Shown piece after piece: positions 25,452-37,762 of a stretch of 64,000 bases of DNA. A program made the position numbers and the translations under genes. The notes under the pieces are model-generated. The model was given only the letters and a program-made list of their open reading frames with translations, had not been told where the DNA came from and made no database searches. Within the stretch, counting starts at the first letter, position 1, and the number at the start of each line of letters is the position of its first letter. Source of the DNA: Bedellia somnulentella (lineage: Eukaryota; Arthropoda; Insecta; Lepidoptera; Bedelliidae); assembly GCA_963576735.1 (NCBI GenBank), contig OY755170.1, forward strand, positions 20,816,875-20,880,874, read 5' to 3'.

Positions 25452-25705
25452 TTCTATTAAATATATACAGCTGTAAACTTTAAATTAACACAAAAAAATC
25501 TGTAACTAATCCTAAAAATACCTCATGGAAACACAAAATAAAAATCTTGTAAGTAAAAAATTAACTAATATTAACTTGCATCACTATTTTCATCAAACAT
25601 TTTTACACTGTCACTGTTATAATATTCACTGCCATTGACATTAATAATGAAATTAAAATCGTAGTCGAGATATTACATATATTATTTTCATTTGAAGTTT
25701 TTTAA

Positions 25706-26753
25706 CTAGCTGACCCGACAAACTTCGTACTGTTAAATTTGCTTATTACAAAATTATAGGCGATTTTTCCTGTACTCTTAGTTCAATCAGCCGTGAATAT
25801 TTTATTGATATTTTTTTTCCGGGATGTAAAGTATTTGGATCATTATCTTGCATTCTGCCAATTTTCATTCACGCAAATTATGTACTTGAGGAGCCTTTTC
25901 GCCTCAAACACACAAACAACCGAAACTTAACTACCTATTTTTTACCTATTCAAGGTTTCTTTGTACAAAATTATTATTTAAAATGAATCACATAAATTAA
26001 ATTTTAAAAATCAATTGTAAACTTGAAACGAAGGCCGCGCCGCACTGAAAATTTCATAATTCGACACCATCAACGTTGTCTGCCCTCACGTGTCTGCCCG
26101 TTCGGGTCGCGCACCTCAAAATGAGCCCACCCCCACCACCGCCGTCACCGCCGCGCGCCACCACTCGCCGCCACTGTCGTGCTATGCGGACCGACCTACT
26201 GACACAACGACGGAACGCAGCCGCCGCCGCCGCGCCGCCATCTCTGCCCTCGGCATTGTAAATGCATCTTGTGTATTAATATTAACATAAAAGTGTTATG
26301 ATATGTATATATTCGGAATCCTCATTTCATCAGCTTTAATTTGATATGCATTTTGGGTCATTTGCACAACGCCATCTATCGGACTTTGGATTCCAACTAT
26401 CAACATTAGTTCTATATTTATATGTCGTTGCAAGTACTATACTGTAATATTTTTCTTCTTGAACTCACAAAATTAATCATATCTTTTGATAGAGTGAACC
26501 GATTTCGATGAAACAAAAACTAAGTTATACCTCAAGTTACGTATAATTTTTGTATATAAACATTTTCAGCATTGAAGTCGTAGATTTTACGTGATGTGCG
26601 CACAAACAAACATATAAACAGACAAACAGACAACAATTGAAAAAATGATGGAAATGGGTTCTGTCACTTATCTGTTCACACGCTGGCTATTTTTTTTTTC
26701 AATTTCTTCAATGTACAAAAATGACTTTTCTACAGATTTATTATATGTATAGA
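25706..26753 (-). mobile_element. Helitron with GC-rich foreign segment, 1048 bp
   Basis: On the - strand it starts TCTATACATATAATAAATCT after A and ends AAGTTTGTCGGGTCAGCTAG before T. Between about 26030 and 26262 lies a strongly GC-rich stretch, unlike the AT-rich surround, with proline/alanine-coding frames on the + strand. Confidence 0.75.
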
Positions 26754-27181
26754 TTAGTTTGCGTTTTATTTCACTTTTGGGATATGACGTTCTCACCGTA
26801 CGTTATTGAACAATTATGCGCACACTAACAAAGATGTGTGTTTACGATTACAAGTACAAATAAAGGCAACGTGCGTTCGTAGATTGCAAGATCTATAACA
26901 CCCAAGACTAAGAAACAATCATTTTTCTCGTCGTATAAATGATGCTCTCAGCGGGGAGCGCAACCACCAGACCGAGAAGCTAGTCACATATCCATACGGC
27001 CACGGACGTCGTCATCGTTTATATGTCATCATTATCATACTATGCTGAAATATACAGTTAAAATTTAAAGAGCAAAACTATCCAAAAAGAACAAAAAAAA
27101 TAAGTTTTAAATAAATTATTAAATTAGTTAGTTGGGTATTGATTAATATAGTATTTTCTAAGATTTTCACGATTGCACATT

Positions 27182-27585
27182 ATAATTGAAACAACTTTTG
27201 ATTTTCGGATATTTTAATCGCGTATTATTACATTATTTTTTAAAACCCGACGTTTCGAAAACTTTTCAGTTATCATGGTCACGGGAAGACTGAGGTGTTA
27301 TTTGTCATTATACAGTACTATAAAATTATTAATACTAACTACCTTCACAAAATTTTAAGTTACATTTGCGTTTAATATTTGCTATGTACAAAAAGAGCTA
27401 ATGTTATTAGCTCTTTTTGTGAAGGTAGTTAGTATTAATAATTTTATAGTACTGTATAATGACAAATAACACCTCAGTCTTCCCGTGACCATGATAACTG
27501 AAAAGTTTTCGAAACGTCGGGTTTTAAAAAATAATGTAATAATACGCGATTAAAATATCCGAAAATCAAAAGTTGTTTCAATTAT
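27182..27585. repeat. Foldback element, about 170-bp arms
   Basis: Left arm 27182-27353 and right arm 27415-27585 are near-perfect reverse complements (AAAACCCGACGTTTCGAAAA / its complement). The loop holds its own hairpin (AAAAAGAGCTAATG / CATTAGCTCTTTTT region). ATTGATTAATAT occurs at 27139-27150 and 27584-27595 as a possible target duplication. Confidence 0.88.
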
Positions 27586-27599
27586 TGATTAATATGTTA

Positions 27600-28705
27600 A
27601 TAATCTTTACGTGTGTATATTAGATAATATAAGCAATAAAGAAAATACAAAGTTGGTAAAAAGTTGGTTATAACGTTACGAGGCGTTAATATTGATTTTA
27701 CTAGGCTCCATTTTCTTCTCATAAATTGTTATTGCATAACTATGTTTATAGTTATGCAAAGTACGGACTTTCCTCAAACTCGATGTTTATAGTTCAGAAA
27801 CTTTATGCAAAACCTTATAGCACACGCTTTTCATTTAAGGAGCTTAAACATTTTCTAGAATTCAAACAGTCTATCTCAACCACTTGCAAATACACCTGTA
27901 TGACCTTTATGTTTTTTTAAATTTTAGTCGAGGGATTTCCTTAACGTTTATGGTATGACATTTAATTTACAAATATCGTATTCAAATGGAATCACTAAGA
28001 GCAATTTTGAATAATGCTACATCGTTAGTAGACGAAGACGTACTTATAAGTAGTTATTAGGATTTGATAAAATATCAATACGGTAAATTTTTTATTCTAT
28101 TACAAATTTGATATGTTAGACGTTTGCTGACGTGGAAGTTTTTTAATTTCAAACTGTATTCCGCTTAATAGTCGAACAAACACATCGAGTTAAAAGTTAA
28201 AAACATTGGACGTATCCAATTAAAAGAGCTCAGGTATACCGTCAGGGATTTACCCTTTTCGTAGAACAGAATGTTAAACGAATTAGCGAACTGATTCAAG
28301 TATTAATAGACTGGAAAATATAAATCATTTCTGTCACATTTAATATTTGCCATAAAATAGAATATGAAAGAGAAATTAATCATTTGGAAACTAATGACAA
28401 AAGAAAATGGTTGTAATAAATGTAATATAAATTAATGTATGTTAAGTTAATTAAACTTTAATCTACGTCCTCATTAAATATTCATGCTTAAATGTACTTG
28501 CATTTCTTGCTAATGATTTAATATTTTTTTCTATAAATACACTTATATTTATACTCATTAACTATAAGTGACGTAAATTCAACTAAACCGAAATGGCTTG
28601 CAAATACATAAAGTTTTGCTTCTTTCTCAAAGCTCAGGATTATATCAAAAAGCTATAGTTAAAGAAAACATTCTTGGAAAGTTCTACGACAAAGAATATT
28701 TTTAG
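27600..28705. other. 5' flank of the SMYD4-like gene
   Basis: AT-rich, no coding seen. It should contain the promoter and 5' UTR; I cannot place a core promoter element with confidence. Confidence 0.35.
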
Positions 28706-28711
28706 ATTCTA

Positions 28712-28915
28712 ATGTCACGAGTGTACAACGAGATTGACCCTTCCTATGCAGCATCATGTAGCGACATTACTTTGTATTCGAACCCAAAGGGTTTCTTCAA
28801 GAGTTTTGCTGAAGAAATTTTGGAATTGGCATCAGAGGACGAATGGCTAAGTAATGAATTCGAACAGAAAGTCGGAGACTCAAACAAGATAGAAGCAGTG
28901 TTGGTGAATAATAAA
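28712..28915 (+). CDS. Smyd4: SMYD4-like exon 1
   Basis: Begins at the first ATG of the frame (MSRVYNEIDPSY) and ends NNK before GTAAG, phase 0. It encodes 68 residues of an acidic helical N-terminus. No TATA box or CpG-rich promoter is obvious upstream; the transcription start is not visible. Confidence 0.8.
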
Positions 28916-31900
28916 GTAAGTTTTAAGTAATCTCCTTTTCGATGCTTTTGAAATGTATATTTCTTTAATGGCACACTTATCAATTATGCATGTAGTGATT
29001 TTCACAGAGAAAATATGACAAATAACCTTGCTCTAAGTAGGCACATATAATTAAAGTCTTATTTATTTTGCCTTAATAAGATCCGCATTTTTTACTAAAT
29101 GACATAACTTTAAGATTAGTAATGAATTGTTATTTGCAACTGAAATATATTTTCTAATGTATAATAAAAGTTCATGCGTTATAATTATCATCCTAAATAT
29201 GTTTATAAAAAATTGCCTAAATCATATAACTATAAATATAATTAAGTGTAAGCTTTAATTTTGTGAATATAGACAAGGTTGAAAGTTGCTGCCAATCTTT
29301 TTTAATTCAAAGTATACGGCATATTTTTAGGAAAAAAACATTTATAATATTTTTCAGCGCATCAGCTTTCAACTTAAACATATAAATAACATAAAAATTG
29401 TTAAAAATGGTGTTTAACGTTGTTTTGTAAATTGCATCGTTATGTTACCATTAATTTCATGTATGCATAACTGAATTTCGACGTCTCATTCTACAGCTTA
29501 TGGAGGCTATCACCGAAGTAATGTCCCGAATACAGCCCCTGTACCGCGGAAAAGATGGCCGTATTTGTCTCGAGAGACGAGCGGAAGCCGAGAAATCTCT
29601 TGATAATGGAGAGACAACTAAAGCCTTTGCGCTCGCCTGTCAAGCTGTACTGAAGGCACCATTGACGGGTAAAGTTTTTTTTTATTAAAATGTGAACTTT
29701 ATATTTAAATTTCAGCTTAAATCACGTAGGTTATAATGATGAGCGTAAAGAAAACAGTGAAAGCGGACTGCTTTAGCATCGCACGGGAAGTGTTATACTA
29801 TGAATATACGTGTGATGATACAAAAACGGTGTTTCTGTGTTTTTCGAAGTTAGTAGGGCCACCATTGGTGAAAAAAATATGCAATAAAAAGTCGAAATCC
29901 AATGTTCTTTTCCTGTTTGTAAGCTACCTCCCCACTAATTCCCATCCATAATGTCCCAATACCCAAAGTTGCCTCTAACGAACACCCACGGGATGAAACT
30001 TAGGAATTAGAAATTCCTCAGCCACTTTTGGAAGTTCAGAGGGTGAAAGATGGTAAAATAAAGGTTGTTGGTGATGGGTCCCCAACCGCATCACCCAAAA
30101 ATCCCTTGTAAATCCCCAAATACCCTTAGACGCCTCTTACGTACGCTTACGTAAAGAAATAGGGATAGCGCTATTTTAAGCCGACACTAAATAAGACATT
30201 CCCATAATAAGTCATTTACCTCGAACCGCATTTAGCAATAAGCGAATTTTTCAAAAAAATCCTTGCATTTTGAAACAAACTAATATTCTACTGCTGGAAT
30301 AACTGTTTGCACACAAATAAAAATACAAACCCCTTTGAAACTGAAATATACAGGGTAAAAATACGAGACTGAAAATATTGCTACGCTTTTCTGACTGTAC
30401 ACAGGAGTTCTCCAGTGTTTTGTTCTAATTAAATAACGGCCGCGGGCCCGTGATTAAAGTGTGTCCGCTCAGGATCAACTTGTGATTGGAAAGCCACCGT
30501 CACAAAGAGTTTTAGAAACTAAAAACCTGAAATAACGTAATGGTTTAAAAATCAAGCTACAAACGCACTACTGGTGTCGTCAAGGGATTTATTTTGAAAA
30601 GTCATTCATAAATAAACTAGTTGACCCGCGCAACTTCGTCTGCGTGAGATGAGACAAATCATCATCAGAACCTCTTCTATAATAATATAGTCGTCATGAT
30701 TACCAAACATTTAATGATCCAAATATTATATCTCCTATTTTACCTCTTTGCGGAAAAAATGTGGTTCCTCAAATCTACATACATACATACATATACTCAC
30801 GCCGTTATTTCCGATTGGGGTAGGTAGAGACTATCGATCACCTTCGTACGATCCTGGCAAATGAGTGGCAAACCTCTCTAGCTTCGTCTAAAGAGGTACA
30901 GATGTTGCCTTAATCTACATAGTTTAAACGAATCACTTTGTTGTTGAGAAATAGGCACTAATCTGTGAACGCACACTTCTACCAACACCTTCGACCGCCC
31001 CGGCCGCGGCCGCACGGCCGGTATAGCCAAAACGCTACGTCTCGCCAATTATCTTCCCAAAAAACTAATTTTAATCTTATGCTGTAAAAGGCCATTCAAA
31101 TTTATATTACATCAGCAATCTACATAAAGTATTTAATTTCTTAAGGATTAATGCTTTATTGGTTAAAATTGCTTTGTCATAAAAAGTTAATGACAGAAAA
31201 AAAAATTGCGGGCTTTCTAAGATTGTGGGACATCCCTACCTTATCCATTTGATATAATCCCAAAGGATATCCCTTTTTATTGTATATAATACTTAGCACA
31301 TTATTTTAATAAAACTCTTAGGGTTCAGCCTGCCTTTGCAGTGCAAGCGGAAAAAACCGTTTCGTAGTTTCAAAGATTGAAGCGTACAAAGGGACACAGA
31401 AAGCGACTTTGTTTTATTTTATGTAGTGATTCTTAAACAACACGGGAAATTTTTTGTCTGTCTGTCTATCTGTCGGTACGTATGTCCCTTATGGAAATAT
31501 AAACAATTTAACGGATTTTAACGAAACTTGGTACAATTATTCTTCATACTCCTGGGTAGGTCATGGTATACTTTTCAGCAGAGTAGTAGAGGTATATTTT
31601 GGAAAAGTAAAGTTAAATCTTTGGCAAACGGGGGAACGTACACCATTTTTTAAGTTGTGTGTTGTGTTGCGTGAGTGGCTTTAATGGTTAAAGTTACATA
31701 AAAATCATATAGGACGGAAATATTGTACTCAAAATTGACAACAATATATCCATCGACAGTATATGTATTTTTTATGGTTGACTCACAATAATTGATAATC
31801 TAGCAGTTCGGAGCATTCTGATTATATTTGTTTAATCTTACGTCTATAATACTCTCACTCATCCCTAATTTATTACTTATTCAATAACAAAAGAATCATA

Positions 31901-34900
31901 AAAATCGTTATAGAAACAACAAAGTTTGATATGAAATAAGCCATCGCGCCGTCGCACACGAATACTGAATCATGCTATAAGGATTATTTTTGTGCAACGG
32001 TTGCGCGGGATAGAGATAGCCGTCAGTGATATGAATGATGTATGCTAACTTTGTGACTCTGTTTCTTTGTTTGAAAGTACTTCTTTTAGAAGATACTGAA
32101 CCGTTCATAAAAGCTCTTTCACTATCACAAAGCTACACTATTCAGGAGCGCTTTAAGTTGTAATCATTGCGCTAACTTTCGCAAAGGTATAGCATTGATT
32201 GAGGGAACCTCAGATATTTTTAAAACTACGCTACCCTTGTGAAGCTTGACCGATCCATTAGTTAGTAATATATTAAACAAGTCTGTACATGTAATTTAAT
32301 TTTACACTGACTCAATCGTATTTTTATTCATATTAATATTGTTTCAAGATTCTTTTTTTTAATGGTCTTAGCTTTCTAAAGGCTTTTATTTATTTTATTC
32401 ATATAATTGTAATGTGGCGTATACTTCCCAATTTCATTTTATCATAATATATGCAGGTGAATTAGAAATGTTAGAAGGAGGCGTATCCTTAGCATTGTCG
32501 CTGTGGCAAAGATCCGAGATATTGTTGAAGATCGGAAAGCCCACGGCAGCACTTGAAGACCTTAAAGCGGCACTGAAAGAAAGACTTCCAGCCAAAATGA
32601 GAGCACAGTACTACTGGCGTATGGGGCTATGTTACAAAGGTATTTATGTCTTCGATAACGTTGTTTCTAATGTGAAAGGTAGTAATCTATCTACTGCGTC
32701 CATATTGGCTCACATAAAATTCTAAATCATATTTGTCGTCTTACTAACGATTTGTGTTCATAATAATCACTCTTCATAATTTTATTTTTCATACACTATT
32801 TATTCATAAATTTTTAATACTACCAACGGAATTCATAACAGTTAGTGATCATAATTTGTATTGATACTGTTACAAACAAGAATCTTTTTAAAACTATATT
32901 TTTTTCAAGATCTTTTTTCTTCATAACATTCAATGGTCATATTGTTTTTATTAATAGTATCGTTACTACGATAAACAAGCAAGCATGCATGCAAATATGC
33001 ATTAATCATGCATTTAAGGTGCTCGCTCGTTTTATACATAATCCAACATAACCTAACCTAGCTAAATGTGACCTAACTTTTCTTTGCCTGCGACCCAACT
33101 GAGCAGGGGGCGCAATCCCCTGCACCCCCTTTACATGCAACCAAGCAAGCAAGCATGCAAACAAGCAAGACTTTAGACTAAAAAACATTTATGAATATTA
33201 TAGTTATTCATTGAAATGATTATATTGTCGGTCATTAGTATAAACAAATATATTAAAACAAATATTATTAAATACAAAGTGTATAATTAGTGATATTATG
33301 AATTTCGATGATTATATTTTAAATATTTATGACTTGAATTTTTTATGCAGACTGATCATTATGATTTTAAATGGTATGTGAAATATTTTCGGACCTTCGA
33401 TGATAGGAGTTAAAAAGTTATGTAAGAAAAAACGCACCTACTTAATTTTTCTATTGTTTACTCATATTTTAAACTTTATGCCATTCTCCTATTACTAACA
33501 GTGTTAATTGTAAGAATACTTCCTATTTAAATATTTGTACTGAGCGCCATTGAGTGCAAAGTGAATTTTTAATACACGAGTGTTATGTTGGTTTAAGTGT
33601 ATTAGCATCTCACATAAGCAAGGCACTCATCTTATTTTCTTGCAACTGCTTATCTAGCTACTGATATGTAAACATGTAGTACAGTTAAGCAAATACCCTG
33701 ATTAAAGATAGGATTACTGTGTAGTTAAAAGAAAATAAGTCGATTATTTTGTTAGCTTCCTAATTTATACATAGATAGTAGATACACTTAATTACTTGCG
33801 CTATTTGTTCCCATTGGGGTAGGCTGAGACTATGGTTGTGGACTATTGCCACTTTGTAGTATCACTTAGGGCCAGTTTTTTGATCCGTGGTTAACTCAAC
33901 AATTTGTTAAATATCGTAACTATTAGTTAGATATCAGCAAAATGCATTTTTTGACCCGTGGTTAGAGTAACTAATGTCAAATATCGAACCAAAATGGATT
34001 TACGATTTGACTACTGGTTAGACATTTAACTATAGTCAATGTAACAAATGGTTATATATTTAACTACGGATCAAAAAACTGGCCCTTAATGGGAAAAAAT
34101 ATATTTGAATGTTTTATAAATACGTGCGACCGTGATAGCCCAGTGGGTAGAACACTCGGTTAACGTGCAAACGACTAATGTTCAAATCCTGGGTCGGGCC
34201 TACACCAATTTGTCTTTTCTAAAGACATATGTGTGGTTAATTTATCATGTTTGTTAACGGTGAGGGAAAACATCGTGAGGAAACCCACATGGCTGAGTTG
34301 TACTTAGTCATGTGACAGTGTATTCGTACAAAACGGCGATAGGCCTGCCCCCTATCACGTGAGTACACTGTCCATGCAAAACGTGGGTACTGTGAACACC
34401 AGGTGACAAAGTCACGTGATGTTCAGAAGTATTAGTACCTCTGCCAACCCCTTCGGGGATATTCGGCGTGAACGTTTATGTTATGTTATGTTTATTATAA
34501 ATACGTCTATGTAGGTTGCATTCTCATCGAAATACTAGTTGGTAAAAAACACCCAGAGTAACTAACTTTTACATTAATAACAGGAAAGAACTACGAGAAT
34601 ACTTTAAAAATGTTCATGACTTAAATAAATTAATGATGTTGAAAACCTATAAGTGCCTCCTGTGTATAACACTCGTGTAATATAAGAGTGTTTAACACCA
34701 ACACAGAAAGCAATTTCAGGTCAATATTCGAACGTAATTTACAATTTACAACCGAAGCAGAGCTGCATCCATCCAAATAAGCTAAAAGGATTGTTCTCTT
34801 AATTAGTTGTCGCTTGCAACGCAATGCTGCTGGATAGTTGATGGCTATTAATTTTCCCAGTGCAATTTCTGCATTTCCTCAACAAAAATACATTTCACCG

Positions 34901-37717
34901 TCTTGCATTCAGTATTGTTTCATTTTCACAATTAAGTTTGTCCTCAGTGCCCGAGGGATTGCAGCCATATTGATTAGGGTGGCTCAGCAAAATCCCTTCG
35001 CAATATTCGTTTGGTGTTTGTATTGTCCGGTAAAACGAACTTTAATTTAGAAAATCCTCTGACGGCAAGCATTGGCAAGTCTATTGAACTTTTAAAGTTA
35101 GTTTATGCTGTTATTGCTAGTGTTCTCGAAGTAACCTCCATATTGCATTAAAAAGAATAAGTTTTCGAAAGCAATCAAAATATATGCATGTATCAGAGAT
35201 CACAGATCACAGATTACAGATCCATTATGAAAATAAAAAAAAATGTTTTTAAAGCTCAAAATTTAAGCAAAAGTTAAAAAAAATGATAATATCACTGCTA
35301 TATTTGTAAGTTATTAATTGTATTGTTGAGGTAAATATATTTATCTAATAAAATAATATTTGAAAAAGTCTAAGAATACTCCTTCATCATTATTATTAAT
35401 AAGTTATTAAACATACCCAGATAATCATAAATTATGTCGTACATATACGTATATATGAGATTACTTATTTATTTATTTACTATGATTTTATGTATTATTA
35501 TTATTTATGTATTATTTACTCTACCCAAAACTATCTTTTGCGTAAGTATCTAATTATACTATATATAAATATTATCTATATTATATTATGCTATATATTA
35601 TACAACTATTTTACTATATTTGACACTTTCCTAGATAATAGATTGAATGATTGTAACTATTTTGTTCTGCTTAAGCCTTTAACAAATCAACACAGCATTG
35701 ATCAACACAGTGTTGATTTTGTATTTTAGATTAGATTTAAAATTTTCTTTTTATTTACTACGCCACATGCGAAACCCTGTTTACGCTTTAATGTAACATG
35801 CCTACCATGTCCCCCACGATACAGGCTATGCCTAGTGTAGGGGACAACGACCTCTCCAATTGTAAAATTTCGTCACCTAATTACCAAATATCACCTAAAG
35901 GTACCTTTGTAATGTAAACTGTTGTTATTTTGGTTATTGCTGGTGTAAAAATAAATATTTTTCATTTTCATTTTCATCAACTTACTATCGAACACCTCCA
36001 CTTATCCCACTTCAGATTCAAAATAGTGAAATATCATAAAACCTTGTATAAGGACAGCCCCCTTACGTTCAAGGCTATGTTAACCGCTAACACCTAACAA
36101 AACTGTGTCCTTCGCTTGCTTCATAAACCTACTTAGTGATTCAAATTTGACACAAACATCCCACTGCTACCATTGTTCCGAGGAAGTGTCAACATTTACT
36201 CAAACAGCTAATAATACACACACAAACAAACAAGCTCCTAAACACTCGCCTAAAACGGAACTTGAGATTGTGGATTTAGCGAACATATAAGTGGGAACCT
36301 AAATAAACACGGGACATTAATGAGATACGACCTTACTCTGTGAGTTTCTTTTGCAATGTAGAAACTGGAGAGTCATTTACAATTCAATTTGAAGTGCAAT
36401 CTCTACATAAAAGTCTTATGACTCGGTAAGTTGTCGCACTCCTTTGAAACCTTCTTTGTCGCTGCGACGAAATAGCTCCGACAACTCTTATTTTTTAAAT
36501 GATGTGGCCCTGAAGTTTATACAGGGTGTCCCAAGAAATAGTGTCAAGCGGAAGTCCTAGGTCAGAATACCCCTAGGGGTACCCGAATTATGTATGTTCT
36601 GGGAATTTTTGTAGTTTTCGAGATATGAATTTTTTCATATTTTTTTAAACCTTGGCATATTTGACATTATTGGTCACAGAGACATCAATTGTTGAGATAC
36701 AAGCTTGTCTTTTTTTTAAATATGTGAACAGTAGCACTTGTAAAAACGAAACAATTGTGAGCCGATATGCCACTATTAAAATTTCGAAAACTTTTTGTGA
36801 TTTAATAATAAACAATCAATAATAACATTTTTTGTTTTATTCGGCCCAATCTTTTAATTAAGTTTTTTCGACTTGTGTGTTTATTTTGTATAAGCGAAAT
36901 AACCTATATATAATAAATATAAACGACTTTTGTATTTGAAATAACGTTTTTTGTGTTTCAAACATTTTTTCAAGTATGAAGTCGTGGAGATAGCTCAATC
37001 AAATTTACATGGCAAATAGCTGACAAAATTGGCAAGTTTTTAAAAATAATTTTGTAGACACTTTTGGGATAAGTTTTATTTTAAATCGTTTCAAAAGAGA
37101 TCTTTAATTTAAACATTTTAACAAACTTAGGATTCAACATTTTTTTAATGGGTTAATAGTAGCACATCGGCTCACAATTGCTTTTGTTTTGCTAGTGATA
37201 AATGCTACTGTTCACCTATTTCAGAAAAAAAACAAGCTTGTATCTCAACAATTGATGTCTCTGTGACCAATAATGTCAAATAAGCCAAGGTTTAACAAAA
37301 AAATATGAAAAAAAAATCTTATCTCGAAAAATACAAAAAGTCGCAGAGCATACATCCCTTATGCGGATGTTGTGTACGGGCCACGTATTTTAGCAACGTC
37401 AGAACGTCAGTTTCAGCGAATCCAAAATACTTGTAATAAATTTTCCTATAGTATACCGCCACGTTGTCATATCTCACCTTACCTGAATAGTTCTTCTACA
37501 CTTAACATGGAATCGCGTTGGCGCTTGCATATGGCTTCATTAAAATCTTTTTTTAAATATTCATCATTTGGAAGCTTCTATTGTGTTCGTAGCCTACTCC
37601 CACCTTTATCACTGTAGCTTTTACACCATCATTGTACTGGAGCTTTTACTGGAAGTTTTCGATACAATGCAACTAAGTGTTGGAATAATATTCCCGCACC
37701 AATGCGTGAAATATTGC

Positions 37718-37762
<45 letters not shown>

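Noticed and set aside
26076..26290. Two overlapping Pro/Ala/Arg-rich frames
   Set aside because: Both frames are open only because of GC-rich composition within a Helitron; no start context, splice sites or homology can be supported.
29736..29951. 71-residue frame after SMYD4-like exon 2
   Set aside because: Intronic, no homology visible, runs into a family B repeat.
32414..32456. Upstream extension of the frame before SMYD4-like exon 3
   Set aside because: Lies in the intron; the in-frame ATG is not needed because the exon splices in phase from exon 2.
33040..33100. Telomere-like AACCTAACCTAG
   Set aside because: Only two CCTAA units; too short to call a telomeric repeat. A nearby GCAGGGG/CCCCTGC hairpin is also too small to interpret.
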